Origin: Methylophaga sp.
Lineage (GTDB): Bacteria; Pseudomonadota; Gammaproteobacteria; Nitrosococcales; Methylophagaceae
NCBI GenBank assembly: GCA_002696735.1
Contig: NZSL01000015.1
Location: 125,520-189,519, forward strand
DNA length: 64,000 nucleotides
Reading direction: 5' to 3'
Shown piece after piece: positions 46,661-57,200 of this stretch; position 1 is the stretch's first letter; each line of letters opens with the position of its first letter. Below the pieces are notes generated by a model. It was not told the DNA's origin. It made no database searches and was given only the letters and a program-made list of their open reading frames with translations. The translations under genes and the position numbers were made by a program.

Positions 46661-47275
46661 ATGATGTTATTGCTTGCCAGGTTTGCTGTAAGTCTTCTTG
46701 CTGGTTTATTACTTGGAGGGATATTTTTTTATGGCTATTTGGCTGGTCTAATCGGTAGTCCTTCGCATTATGCAAATTGGTTGGTTCCGCTTTTTTTCTA
46801 TGCGGGCATTTTATTATGCCTTGCCGGCGTTATCTTCACGCTAGTCGAGAAGCTGGATTGGACTCGCAGAGCATTTGCTGCTTCAATCGTGTTGGTGGTG
46901 ATATTTGCAGGATATCTGCTTTTGATTGAGCCAAAGCTGCAACAGCTGGAGCAGCAAGCTCAAATCAAAACGATGCAGCATTTATATCAACAACATTCTC
47001 TGCAGCGGCTGGACTGCGATGATAAATTCCAGGTACACCTGAGTAGAATCCAACAGCGTCCGGCTGAGGTGGTGCTCTTTCAGAAAGGCAATTTTTCGCA
47101 ACCCGTTCAATACCTCGCGGGGTGGGATAAATCTGCATCAATGAATAACTGTCGATTTATCGAGAACACTTATTCTCTTGGCACTCAGAGGAGCTTTCTC
47201 AGCCGATGCCGGAATCAACAGCAAGCTTCGGTGGCGGACTTGATTGCCCAGGCTAAACGTCTGGGTTGTCAGTAA
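46661..47275 (+). CDS. Membrane protein of unknown function
   Basis: A 204-residue protein with three predicted membrane helices in the first 90 residues, followed by a coiled, Gln-rich stretch and a periplasmic or cytosolic C-domain with four cysteines (C120, C164, C183, C203 approximately). The start lies 12 bases after the mscL terminator with no clear ribosome site. It converges with cbbR, overlapping its end by about 20 bases. No family recognised. Confidence 0.55.
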   Translation: MMLLLARFAVSLLAGLLLGGIFFYGYLAGLIGSPSHYANWLVPLFFYAGILLCLAGVIFTLVEKLDWTRRAFAASIVLVVIFAGYLLLIEPKLQQLEQQAQIKTMQHLYQQHSLQRLDCDDKFQVHLSRIQQRPAEVVLFQKGNFSQPVQYLAGWDKSASMNNCRFIENTYSLGTQRSFLSRCRNQQQASVADLIAQAKRLGCQ

Positions 47276-48203
47276 GAAGAGACAGGTTATCTGTTAGTAA
47301 ATGCTCGATTTCCTGTTCACCTTCCTGTTGCAGATACTCGAGAAATGTTTGTGCGGCAAGTGATAGTCTTTTGCCTTGCCGATGCACAGCATACCAGCGC
47401 CGTCTTAATGGAAAGTTCTCTACATCCAAGACCACCAGTTTTTTTGCTGCCAGCTCTAACCGCAGGCTATGTAGTGATAATACTGCCAGTCCCAAACCCG
47501 CCATCACGCCGTGCTTGATTTCATCCGCTCCACCTAATTCCATATACGGTGAGACTTTTAAACCGCTTTTGGCAAATAATTCTTCCACCGCTTTGCGTGT
47601 GCCCGAACCTGGTTCGCGGCCAACCAGTCGTTGTTCAGAGATAGTTTTTAATGAAATATTTTTTTGTTTGGCCAATGGATGGTCAGGCCGGGCGACGATC
47701 ACCAGAACATTTTCTAAAAACGGGTACTCAACCACTGGCAGGTCTTCTGGTACCTGACCCATGACATAAAGATGATCTTCATTGGCATCGAGACGTTCGA
47801 GTAGTCTGGCTCGATTAGTTACCTGTAGCCTCGGTTCAACTTTGGGATAGCGCGCAATAAAATTGCCCAAAAGATAGGGTAGAAAATATTTGGCAGAACT
47901 GACCACAACAAGGTTTATCGGACCAGCAACCTCACCATGTAAATCAGCTAATGCGGCGTCCAGATCGGCAAGACGTTGTAAAACATCTCGGCAGGCATCA
48001 TAGAGTTCATTACCTGCGACAGTAAGATGTAACTGCCGCCCAACGCTTTCAAATAAAGGCATACCGACAGATTCTTCCAGTTTTTTCATTTGGATCGACA
48101 CGGCAGGTTGGGTTAAATGTTTTTCTTCTGCCGCACGGGTAATGCTCTTCAGGCGTGCAACCGCTTCGAATAGGCGTAACTGTTGTAATGAGGCATGTAA
48201 CAT
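47253..48203 (-). CDS. cbbR: LysR-family regulator of the RuBisCO operon
   Basis: A 316-residue LTTR with N-terminal HTH (LRLFEAVARLKSITRAAEEK in parts LRLFEAVARLKSI and TRAAEEKHLTQPAVS). The effector domain has VVVSSAKYFLPYLLG, typical of CbbR. CbbR activates cbb genes in response to metabolites such as RuBP, NADPH or ATP depending on species. It is divergent from cbbL with a 243-base intergenic region holding inverted repeats. A second tandem CbbR is absent. Confidence 0.93.
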   Translation of the reverse strand: MLHASLQQLRLFEAVARLKSITRAAEEKHLTQPAVSIQMKKLEESVGMPLFESVGRQLHLTVAGNELYDACRDVLQRLADLDAALADLHGEVAGPINLVVVSSAKYFLPYLLGNFIARYPKVEPRLQVTNRARLLERLDANEDHLYVMGQVPEDLPVVEYPFLENVLVIVARPDHPLAKQKNISLKTISEQRLVGREPGSGTRKAVEELFAKSGLKVSPYMELGGADEIKHGVMAGLGLAVLSLHSLRLELAAKKLVVLDVENFPLRRRWYAVHRQGKRLSLAAQTFLEYLQQEGEQEIEHLLTDNLSLLTDNPDV

Positions 48204-48234
48204 ATATAACTTTAATTTATGACAAGGATAAAAA

Positions 48235-48291
48235 CTATTAACTTGTTTTAATAGGTCAAGTCAACTATTTTTACCCCAGACATGAAATAGT
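48235..48291. promoter_or_regulatory. Candidate CbbR operator region
   Basis: A perfect inverted repeat CTATTAA-N6-TTAATAG (48235-48254) contains two T-N11-A arrangements, the LysR-type signature. A second pair, ACTATTT (48264-48270) and AAATAGT (48285-48291), lies 10 bases further toward cbbL. On the minus strand a TTGACT at 48257-48262 region with a TTAATA 17 bases downstream could be the cbbR promoter, overlapped by the first repeat, consistent with autoregulation. Confidence 0.65.
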
Positions 48292-48446
48292 CGCTGGGTT
48301 ACATTTGGATAAAATTCGCTTTCACAGCCACCATGGCTGGAGACAAAATTTGTCCATCTCAAGATAACTATGAGATATACAGGCTCTGACTAACCCAAAG
48401 TAACAGTTTGATTAATCTGCTTGCGCATATACCTGGAGAGAGCACC

Positions 48447-49865
48447 ATGGCAAAAACTTATCAAGCGGGTGTAAAAGAGTATCGCGAAACATACTGGATG
48501 CCCGATTACACTCCAAAAGACACCGATTTTCTGGCCTGTTTCAAGGTTATTCCTCAAGAGGGTGTGCCACGTGAAGAAGCGGCTGCTGCGGTAGCGGCGG
48601 AATCATCAACTGGTACCTGGACCACAGTCTGGACCGATTTGCTGACGGACCTGGATTATTACAAAGGCCGTGCTTACGCTATTGAAGATGTTCCCGGCAA
48701 CGATGAAGCGTTCTATGCCTTTATCGCTTATCCGATCGATTTATTTGAAGAAGGTTCAGTCGTTAACGTGCTGACTTCTCTGGTGGGTAACGTTTTCGGT
48801 TTTAAAGCCGTACGTTCTTTGCGTCTGGAAGACGTGCGGATTCCTGTTGCGTACGTAATGACTTGTGGTGGACCTCCTCATGGTATCCAGGTTGAACGTG
48901 ACATCATGAACAAATATGGTCGCCCATTACTGGGCTGCACCATCAAGCCAAAACTGGGTCTGTCTGCAAAAAACTACGGTCGTGCTGTATATGAATGTTT
49001 GCGTGGCGGTCTGGATTTCACCAAAGATGATGAAAATGTTAACTCACAGCCATTTATGCGCTGGAGACAACGTTTTGATTTCGTTATGGAAGCCATCGAC
49101 AAAGCTGAAATCGAAACGGGCGAACGTAAAGGTCACTATCTGAACGTCACAGCGCCAACCCCTGAAGAAATGTACAAACGTGCCGAGTATGCCAAAGAAC
49201 TGGGTGCACCAATCATCATGCATGACTATCTGACGGGCGGTTTCACCGCTAATACCGGTCTGGCCAACTGGTGTCGTGATAACGGCATGTTGCTGCACAT
49301 TCACCGGGCAATGCATGCGGTACTGGATCGTAATCCGAACCATGGTATTCACTTCCGCGTTTTAACCAAAATGCTGCGTTTGTCAGGTGGTGATCATCTG
49401 CATTCAGGCACTGTGGTCGGTAAATTGGAAGGCGACCGTGCTGCAACACTGGGCTGGATCGATATCATGCGTGATTCTTATATCAAAGAAGATCGCAGTC
49501 GCGGCATCATGTTTGATCAGGATTGGGCATCCATGCCTGGGGTCATGCCGGTCGCTTCCGGCGGTATTCACGTATGGCATATGCCTGCACTGGTCAGCAT
49601 CTTTGGTGATGATTCGGTATTGCAGTTTGGTGGTGGTACTTTGGGTCATCCATGGGGTAATGCGGCGGGTGCAGCTGCCAACCGCGTGGCTTTGGAAGCA
49701 TGCGTAGAAGCACGTAACCACGGCAGAGAGTTGGAAAAAGAAGGTAAAGAAATCCTTACTGCCGCTGCTGAACACAGTCCAGAGTTGAAAGTGGCGATGG
49801 AAACCTGGAAAGAAATCAAATTCGAATTCGACACTGTCGACAAATTAGACGTTGCACACAAGTAA
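48447..49865 (+). CDS. cbbL: RuBisCO large subunit, form IA type
   Basis: A 472-residue form I large subunit that carboxylates ribulose 1,5-bisphosphate. The start is [16 protein letters not shown] with GGAGAG upstream; the longer frame from 48408 is leader. The carbamylated lysine is K193 in GLDFTKDDE (K201 in plant numbering), and the loop-6 lysine is K326 in [22 protein letters not shown] and GGIHVWHMP are intact. Association with cbbS and cbbQ/cbbO and the absence of carboxysome genes nearby indicate the form IAq (cytosolic) group rather than IAc; that is an inference from context. Confidence 0.97.
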   Translation: MAKTYQAGVKEYRETYWMPDYTPKDTDFLACFKVIPQEGVPREEAAAAVAAESSTGTWTTVWTDLLTDLDYYKGRAYAIEDVPGNDEAFYAFIAYPIDLFEEGSVVNVLTSLVGNVFGFKAVRSLRLEDVRIPVAYVMTCGGPPHGIQVERDIMNKYGRPLLGCTIKPKLGLSAKNYGRAVYECLRGGLDFTKDDENVNSQPFMRWRQRFDFVMEAIDKAEIETGERKGHYLNVTAPTPEEMYKRAEYAKELGAPIIMHDYLTGGFTANTGLANWCRDNGMLLHIHRAMHAVLDRNPNHGIHFRVLTKMLRLSGGDHLHSGTVVGKLEGDRAATLGWIDIMRDSYIKEDRSRGIMFDQDWASMPGVMPVASGGIHVWHMPALVSIFGDDSVLQFGGGTLGHPWGNAAGAAANRVALEACVEARNHGRELEKEGKEILTAAAEHSPELKVAMETWKEIKFEFDTVDKLDVAHK

Positions 49866-49934
49866 GTGATGTTGGTCGGTGCTGTTGACCATCGTTAACT
49901 GATATCGAATTCGCCATTATTTGAGGAAATGACA

Positions 49935-50291
49935 ATGAGTGAAATGCAAGATTACGCTTCAAGCCTGGCCGATACTTCAAGCCGCAAGTTTGAAACCTTC
50001 TCGTATTTACCTGAAATGGATGCTGCACGTATCCGTAAACAGGTTGAATACATCGTCAGCAAGGGCTGGAACCCTGCAGTAGAGCACACTGAACCAGAAA
50101 ATGCGTTTGGTCACTACTGGTATATGTGGAAGCTGCCTTTATTCGGTGAAACCGATGTGGATCGCATTCTGGCTGAAGCCGAAGCCTGCCACAAAGCACA
50201 TCCGAAAAACCATGTCCGCTTGGTGGGTTATGATAACTATGCTCAATCCAAAGGCGCAGAAATGGTCGTGTTCCGCGGTCAGTCGGTATAA
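49935..50291 (+). CDS. cbbS: RuBisCO small subunit
   Basis: A 118-residue small subunit. [20 protein letters not shown] and [11 protein letters not shown] are conserved. It caps the L8 octamer to form L8S8. Two ATGs are possible; that at 49935 has GAGG with 8-base spacing, whereas 49929 is only two bases from it, so 49935 is preferred. It follows cbbL by 69 bases, and a 15-bp perfect hairpin follows its stop. Confidence 0.96.
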   Translation: MSEMQDYASSLADTSSRKFETFSYLPEMDAARIRKQVEYIVSKGWNPAVEHTEPENAFGHYWYMWKLPLFGETDVDRILAEAEACHKAHPKNHVRLVGYDNYAQSKGAEMVVFRGQSV

Positions 50292-50300
50292 CATCAAATC

Positions 50301-50336
50301 GAATAAGTCCCTGACCGCAGCGTCAGGGACTTATTC
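50301..50336 (+). other. 15-bp perfect hairpin between cbbS and cbbQ
   Basis: GAATAAGTCCCTGAC (50301-50315), loop CGCAGC, GTCAGGGACTTATTC (50322-50336). No T tract follows, so it is not a classical terminator. It lies 9 bases after the cbbS stop and 51 before cbbQ. It could stabilise the 3' end of cbbLS mRNA and lower expression of cbbQO relative to the subunits. Confidence 0.85.
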
Positions 50337-50387
50337 AAGCAAACTTGTACAAAAAGTCTTCCCCTTGAATACCCTGAGGTTACTGCG

Positions 50388-51200
50388 ATGAGCGAGAAAA
50401 TTGCTGAACAGTATAAAGTCAAAACAGAACCTTTTTACCGTCCGGTCAGTAACGAAGTGGAACTGTATCAAGCCGCTTACGCGCGACGCATGCCGGTAAT
50501 GCTGAAAGGTCCGACAGGCTGCGGTAAGTCGCGTTTTGTCGAATATATGGCCTGGAAGCTAGGTCGCCCGCTGATCACAGTTGCCTGTAATGAAGATATG
50601 ACCGCCTCAGACCTGGTGGGGCGTTTTCTGCTCGATAAAGATGGCACCAAATGGCAGGATGGACCCTTGACCACTGCAGCACGTATTGGTGCAATCTGTT
50701 ATCTGGATGAAGTGGTGGAAGCACGTCAGGATACAACCGTTGTTATCCATCCGTTAACCGATCACCGTCGTAGCCTGCCGCTGGATAAAAAAGGTGAACT
50801 GGTCGAAGCCCATAAAGATTTTCAACTGGTGATTTCCTATAACCCCGGTTATCAAAGTTTGATGAAAGATCTCAAGCAATCCACCAAACAACGTTTCGGG
50901 GCAATGAATTTTGATTATCCTGATGCCGAGTTGGAAGCCGAAATTGTCACCAGGGAAACCGGTGTCGATGCCGAGATAGCCAAAAAACTGGTACAGATTG
51001 CCCATCGGGCACGCAACCTGAAAGGCCATGGCCTGGATGAAGGTATATCCACACGATTGTTGGTCTATGCAGGGCAAATGATTGCAGAAGGGGTTGAACC
51101 TTTGGCTGCCTGCCAGATGACATTAGTCACGCCATTGACCGATGATCCGGATATGCGTGAAACGCTGGAAGCCGCTGTTCATACCTTCTTTGTTAGTTGA
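50388..51200 (+). CDS. cbbQ: RuBisCO activase AAA+ subunit CbbQ
   Basis: A 270-residue MoxR-family AAA+ ATPase. Walker A is GPTGCGKS at residues 41-48, Walker B is [10 protein letters not shown] with D107-E108, and [21 protein letters not shown] (in parts SYNPGYQS and STKQRF) is typical of CbbQ. With CbbO it forms a hexameric motor that removes inhibitory sugar phosphates from form I RuBisCO. It lies just upstream of cbbO, as in other chemoautotrophs. Confidence 0.95.
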   Translation: MSEKIAEQYKVKTEPFYRPVSNEVELYQAAYARRMPVMLKGPTGCGKSRFVEYMAWKLGRPLITVACNEDMTASDLVGRFLLDKDGTKWQDGPLTTAARIGAICYLDEVVEARQDTTVVIHPLTDHRRSLPLDKKGELVEAHKDFQLVISYNPGYQSLMKDLKQSTKQRFGAMNFDYPDAELEAEIVTRETGVDAEIAKKLVQIAHRARNLKGHGLDEGISTRLLVYAGQMIAEGVEPLAACQMTLVTPLTDDPDMRETLEAAVHTFFVS

Positions 51201-51239
51201 TAAAGGCCGACCCGGTCTCTCCGGTCTGGATATCACATC

Positions 51240-53582
51240 ATGAGCGTCAATCTAGACGATTACCGCGAACAGCTTGAAAAGATAGCGCCGGAACTGGTGC
51301 ATACGCTGGACAGTACTTTCCAGGATGCAGCCAGAATCATGTCGCCAGCTGGTTTGCAGGAATATATGGAAGGTGCCAAAGGCCTGGCAGAGCTGGGACG
51401 GGGTAAAGGACTGGTGGTTGCCTTTCTGGAAGATATTCCGCAAGTGGTCAAGGAATGTGGCGAGGACGTAATACGCGATTGCATCAATGCGGCAATGAAA
51501 TTATCGTCAATGACCTCGGGTGAGGTTATTGCGCTGATGATTCATAGTCTACCAACTGCTGCCAGACGGTTGGGCGACCCGGAGTTATTACGCGGGTATT
51601 TGAGCCTGATTCATCAACTGTCTGCCAAAGCTTCCCGTGGCTTAAGGCCAATGCTCGGCATTATTGATGAATTATTATCCAAACTCACCTTGTCCGGTTT
51701 ACGCCGCTGGGCTAATTTTGGAGCCGAAGCCTACCGGCGCGACTTGAATAACCTGGTCAAATATTTTGCTCTGGAAACCGCTGACAGCAAGAAGATGCTG
51801 CAGAAGGAACGCCGCGGCACGCTGTTTATTGATACCCAACGCAAACTGAATTTCTATCTGCGGGCATTATGGGGCAGGGATTTCTTTCTGCGTCCTACAG
51901 CGGCGGATTATGAAGGTTTCAAACCTTATATCGAACTTTTTGTTATGCATTTGCCAGATGCCGTGGATGATATTGCAGGTATCACTGGTCTGGAGCTCTA
52001 TCGAGCCCAGGCCGCCCATCTGGCAGCACACATTCAATATACCCGAGCACCGATTTCGGCCGAACAACTCAGTCCGGCGCAAATGTTTTTTATCGGACTG
52101 CTGGAAGACGCACGGGTTGAGTATTTGGCGATACAGGATTTCCCCGGTTTGCAGAAACTCTGGGGCAGCTTGTTAAATATCGAACAAAGTCAGGATGTTG
52201 AGCATAAGGGGCTGCTAAAACTCGAACAATTTGCCCGCAGCCTGCATGATGCATCGATTAAAAACAACGATGACCCATTAAATGCCTTGGCGGAAAGATT
52301 CCATCAAAATATTGCTGAGCAAGCAGAAAATAACCAGTTCAGCTGGGATATGGGGATGGAATTATTTCATCTGTTTGCCGAACAGCGCGAGGTACCCAGT
52401 TTACGAATATTAGAATCTATTCGTTTACCTTATCGCGACGATAATCGTTTTGTCTGGGAGTTTGAAGAATTCGATTTCCTGAGGCACGGAGCGGAATATA
52501 TTCCAGCGAGCCAGCGACAGATACGTAAATATGTCAGTGCCGTTGAAATGGCCAATGAAGTGGATTGTGAGTTGGCTGGCGATGATGCTCAGGAAATCTG
52601 GGTGTGTTCCACCAAGTTCATGCCGTATGAAGATGCCGGTGAGGCAACGGTCAGCTTTAATGAGATGTGGGGTAAAGATCCCGTCTCAGAACCCTATCAT
52701 TATCAGGAATGGGATTATCAGGTGCAGCTGTATCGTCCCGACTGGAGCACGGTATATGAGTATCGTCCCAAAAAAGGCGATCCAGATGACATCGATAATA
52801 TTCTGAAAGAATACAAACCGGTGGTACATCGTATCCGGCAGATCATCGACTTATTGTCTCCGGCCGGAGTACAACGGCTTCGCAATATGGAAGATGGTGA
52901 TGAGATTGATATCAATGCTGCAGTTGATGCGATGATTGCCATCCGTATGGGCGAGCAACCCAACACACGTATCACCATGCGCAATGTGATAAAAAATCGG
53001 GATTTAGCCGTGACAGTGTTACTGGATTTATCGGAATCAACCAATGATGTTATCGAAGGCAGTCATAAGACGGTTCTGGATTTAACCCGCGAAGCAGCCA
53101 CCTTAGTTGCTACGGCCATCAATGGCATCGGTGATCCATTTGCTTTACATGGCTTTGCTTCGGATGGCCGACATGATGTGCAATACTTCCGCTTTAAAGA
53201 TTTCAATCAGCCCTTTGATGATGAATCAAAAGCTCGATTGGCTGGAATGAAAGGTGGTTTATCAACCAGGATGGGTGCGGCAATGCGCCATGCCGCTCAA
53301 CAGTTATTAAAACAGCCGGAACGTCGCAAGCTATTATTGCTAGTCACCGATGGTGAACCTTCGGATATAGATGAGCGCGATCCTCAGCATTTACGACATG
53401 ACACCCGCAAAGCGGTGGATGAATTATGGAGCCGTGGTGTGATGACTTATTGTCTGACGCTGGATGCTAATGCTGATAGTTACGTTAAACGAATTTTTGG
53501 TGAAAATAACTACACCATTGTTGACCATGTGGATCGGTTGCCTGAAAAACTGCCCACTTTATTTGCCAGCCTGACCCGTTAG
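51240..53582 (+). CDS. cbbO: RuBisCO activase adaptor CbbO (VWA domain)
   Basis: A 780-residue protein with a helical N-terminal region and a C-terminal von Willebrand A domain. The MIDAS motif DLSES is at residues 596-600, with a second metal-site Asp in VTDGEPSD. CbbO binds RuBisCO through the VWA domain and couples it to the CbbQ ring. The length is normal. The stop TAG shares its TA and first G with the left end of a MITE-like element, so the stop codon may have been rewritten by the insertion. Confidence 0.94.
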   Translation: MSVNLDDYREQLEKIAPELVHTLDSTFQDAARIMSPAGLQEYMEGAKGLAELGRGKGLVVAFLEDIPQVVKECGEDVIRDCINAAMKLSSMTSGEVIALMIHSLPTAARRLGDPELLRGYLSLIHQLSAKASRGLRPMLGIIDELLSKLTLSGLRRWANFGAEAYRRDLNNLVKYFALETADSKKMLQKERRGTLFIDTQRKLNFYLRALWGRDFFLRPTAADYEGFKPYIELFVMHLPDAVDDIAGITGLELYRAQAAHLAAHIQYTRAPISAEQLSPAQMFFIGLLEDARVEYLAIQDFPGLQKLWGSLLNIEQSQDVEHKGLLKLEQFARSLHDASIKNNDDPLNALAERFHQNIAEQAENNQFSWDMGMELFHLFAEQREVPSLRILESIRLPYRDDNRFVWEFEEFDFLRHGAEYIPASQRQIRKYVSAVEMANEVDCELAGDDAQEIWVCSTKFMPYEDAGEATVSFNEMWGKDPVSEPYHYQEWDYQVQLYRPDWSTVYEYRPKKGDPDDIDNILKEYKPVVHRIRQIIDLLSPAGVQRLRNMEDGDEIDINAAVDAMIAIRMGEQPNTRITMRNVIKNRDLAVTVLLDLSESTNDVIEGSHKTVLDLTREAATLVATAINGIGDPFALHGFASDGRHDVQYFRFKDFNQPFDDESKARLAGMKGGLSTRMGAAMRHAAQQLLKQPERRKLLLLVTDGEPSDIDERDPQHLRHDTRKAVDELWSRGVMTYCLTLDANADSYVKRIFGENNYTIVDHVDRLPEKLPTLFASLTR

Positions 53583-53845
53583 GGCTTGTTGATCTTTCAT
53601 CTCCGCCTCTGTTGTGAGCTGAAAAAGCGTCAATCAAGGCACGAGGAGCGCTTTTTAGTTGTTATAAATAAGTGACGAGCAACGAAGAGTGGCGTTTTTT
53701 CAGTCACAACCCAAAGGGCTGGGGCTATTTTTCCGCCCTACAAGACGGAAATGACTTATGTAGAACAACTACATCGCATCATTTCCGTCTTGTAGGACGA
53801 AAAAATAGCCACCAGCAGTGGTGGATATGAAAGATCAACAAGCCC
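53582..53845 (+). mobile_element. 264-bp MITE-like element with 19-bp perfect terminal inverted repeats
   Basis: The left end GGGCTTGTTGATCTTTCAT (53582-53600) is the exact reverse complement of the right end (53827-53845). Both ends are flanked by TA (53580-53581 and 53846-53847), the target duplication of IS630/Tc1-type transposons. No coding frame is inside. An internal 32-base imperfect palindrome (53723-53754 with 53779-53810, 30 of 32 paired) encloses a smaller hairpin ATGTAG/CTACAT, and TTGTGAGCTGAAAAAGCG pairs with the CGTTTTTTCAGTCACAA region, so the whole element can fold as a branched cruciform. Partial copies lie at 42333 and 43698. It depends on a transposase elsewhere. Confidence 0.85.
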
Positions 53846-53856
53846 TAGGAATAATC

Positions 53857-54168
53857 ATGAAAGATCAAAAACGTTACGTTGGTATTGATAAAGAAATAAA
53901 TGGTGGCATGACCGACACCGGTAAAATCATCCGTGATGCTTGGGTATTTGGTTTAATACCGGAGACCGAAACCTGTGAAGGCTGGGTAGTCCAAGGACTT
54001 GAAGATCTGTGGCGCAAGGTTAATCTGGAATGGGAAAAATATGGTTTCAGGGTGGCAAACCTGCCACCGGAGATGCAACAGAAATTTATGCGTATTCACG
54101 ATGCGGCAATTAATCAAGCCAAACAATCTGGCTGGGATGCCGAACGGGATCTTATCGACGAAGTCTGA
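53857..54168 (+). CDS. Conserved-looking small protein after cbbO, function unknown
   Basis: A 103-residue cytoplasmic protein with AGGA six bases before the ATG. The sequence MTDTGKIIRDAWVFGLIPE followed by TCEGW looks well conserved and the C-terminal half is helical. I have an impression that small genes of this sort follow cbbO in other chemoautotrophs, but I cannot name a family. The open frame extends upstream to 53818 but that part lies in the MITE and is excluded. The MITE's right end abuts the ribosome site. A role in RuBisCO assembly or regulation is possible but only by position. Confidence 0.75.
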   Translation: MKDQKRYVGIDKEINGGMTDTGKIIRDAWVFGLIPETETCEGWVVQGLEDLWRKVNLEWEKYGFRVANLPPEMQQKFMRIHDAAINQAKQSGWDAERDLIDEV

Positions 54169-54287
54169 TGGTCTTGTATTTATACCCGATATCATAAGAT
54201 TCCAGTTTTGGAAATGAGATCTGGAAAATCTGACTTAAATCTTAAAATCCACCAATAGCTAAATGTGACAATTACGCAGTATCACCA

Positions 54288-57200
54288 CTATGATGGGGTC
54301 GCAAGCATCTGCTTAATTTCAGCATATAACGTTTGTAAATCTTCTACACCCTTACGGGCTAACGCGATTTCATTTTCTTCGAATTGATTTCGTAACCCGG
54401 CAGCGGCATGAAATAATTCGTAATAGGCTAATTTGAGTCGATCCAGCCATAATTGATTAAATAGCTCTTCCTGCTTACCCTGCTCCAGCCAGTGCGTAAA
54501 ATGGCTGCGTTTGGGGTTCATTAATGGCCAGCTGCTAATTTGAGCAGGACTGCTGTGCAGATTATCAATTACTCGCTGTAACCACTGCTCGCCCTGCATT
54601 TGCATTAATGCCAGCAGGCGCTGTTGGGGGGATAAGGTATTATGTGCATGATTCAGCCAGCGTGATTCCGGCTGGTAATCCTCCATCCACAGGCCTAATT
54701 CATCTGCTGGCATTGGTTGGGCAATGACATATCCCTGTGCCATATCGCAACCGATAGTCATCAGCATCAAACCATGTTCAACGCTTTCTACCCCTTCGGC
54801 GATAACCTGGTGTTGAAATGCATGACTTAACCCAATAACGCCTTCCACTATGGTGAAATCATTGGGATCATCCATGATGTCGCGGACAAAACTCTGGTCA
54901 ATTTTAATCACATCAACCGGCAAATGCCGCAAATGGCTTAATGATGAGTATCCGGTGCCAAAATCATCTAGTGCGATTCTTACCCCTAGGCCTTCACGGC
55001 AGGTACTTATAATCGCTGAAATATTCTGGATATCTGTTAACACGCTGCTTTCAAGCACTTCCAGCTGCAAATATTCGGCTGGCAAGTCCGGATATTTGGC
55101 CAATAACCGATCAAGATGGTCAAAAAATCCTGGCCATTGCAGATGATGCGCGGAAATATTCACGCTGATTTCAATGACTCTGTTTTGCTGATGAAAATTT
55201 TGTAACTGTTTTAACGTCTGATCAATGACCCAGTTGCCAATACGGATTTCCAGCTCAGTGCCCGCCATTGAACTTAAAAAAGCTGCTGGCTCCAGGATAC
55301 CTTGCTGAGGATGGTTCCAGCGAAGCAGCGCTTCCGCGCCATGAATGCGCCCATTACGCATATTAATTTTCGGCTGGTAATACAGGCAAAACTGATTTTT
55401 GTTAAAGGCTTGATGTAAATTGTCCAACTGGCTTTGCTTAAGCAGAATTTGCTTGTCATGCACAGCATCAAAAATTGAGTAGCGATTTCGGCCTGTCTGT
55501 TTTGATTGATACATGGCCTGATCAGCATGACGCAGCAACGTATCTGCATCGGACTGATCCAGTGGATAGAGTGTTACCCCCATACTGGCCCCTAACTGGA
55601 TGATATCGCCATCAATTCGATAAGGCAGTTGAATGGTGCGTAACAGTCTGCTGACCAATCGTTCGCAGTGTTCTACCGAACTGATGTCATTGAGCAAAAT
55701 AGCAAATTCATCTCCACCCAGTCGTGATGCTGTGTCATCCAGACGAATACAGGCTTTTATTCGCTGGGCCACCTCAATCAGTACTTGATCGCCGATTTCA
55801 TGACCATAGTTATCATTGACCGGTTTGAATCCATCCAGATCCAGAAAAATGACTCCCAGCAGACTATGTTGACGAATACTGTGTGCAATAGCCTGCTGGA
55901 ATCGATCTGCAAATAATGTGCGGTTGGGCAGCTGGGTGAGCATGTCATAATGCGCCATCATTTCCAGCGCCTGCTGTTGTTCCTTAATTTCAGTTATATC
56001 GGAAAATAAGCCCAGATAATGCAAGGTATCGCCTTGATCATCCATCAAGGTGGAAATGGTTAACAACTCAGCTAATAATTCGCCATTTTTGCGACGATTC
56101 CAGATCTCTCCCTGCCAGTAGCCTTTCTCAATAAGGCTTTGCCAAATCTCCCGATAAAATGACTCGGGATGTTTACCTGATTTGAGGATTGATGGCTGTT
56201 GATTAATGACTTCATCACGACTGTAACCGGTGATATCACAAAATGCCGGATTCACATCGACAATACGACCATCCGGTTTGGTGATCAGAATGCCTTCATG
56301 TGCCTGGTTAAATACCCGGCCTGATAATTTGAGCTTTTCCTCAGCGAGCTTACGTTCGCTAATATCGTAAAAAATGGTGATAAAGACATCGGCCTGACCA
56401 TCATTAATTGCGGTGCTGGAAATTATCACTTGTTTGGCTTGTTGTTGCTGGGTCATCACTTTCACTTCAACCGCCTCACCACGATAGGGCAGTGGATGCT
56501 GCTCTGCCTGAGCTACAAAAGTCTCCCAAGCCAGTTTGCTGCGTTGACGATAGTTTGGATCGGGATAGGCTTTTTCCAGCCAGACCTTATGGCTGGGTAA
56601 GTCTTCCAGGTTATAGCCAAAGCTATCAACAAAGGCTTTGTTGAGATATTGAATCCTGCCTTTGCCGTCACTTAACATGTGCGGAATAGGAGAGGCATTA
56701 ACAATACTGCGTAATTTGGATTCGTTTCGCGCTAATACCTGACCCGACTGTTTCAGTCTGAACACCCAGAATACAAACAGCAGAATAATCACGGCTATCG
56801 TCAGCAGTATTTTGAGCAGGGTTGACTGCGAAACGCCATTATTGATGGTTAGCCCCATCCAGGTCTGCTCAATTCGCTGACGTTCATCAGCTGATATATT
56901 GCTTAATACCTTGTTAATGATGGATTGCAGCTGAGGATGAGAAGGGTTTATCCCCATCCTGTATGCATTATATTGCTGAGTTTGTCCGGAAAATTGCAAG
57001 TTAATCAGGTTGGCTTGTTTGATGGCATAGTTGGCATATGCAGCATCTCCCACATAAGCATCGGCTTCGCCGGTACTGACCTTTTTTAAAGCTTCGAGTG
57101 TGGTTTCAGTGAATATAAGTTTTATATCAGGATGATTCCGGGCCAGATTTTCCTGAACATGGTAACTTTTTTCCACTGCGACAGTTTTGCCTCTCAGATT

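Noticed and set aside
53818..53856. Upstream extension of the small gene after cbbO
   Set aside because: That segment encodes only the end of the MITE; a ribosome site precedes the ATG at 53857.
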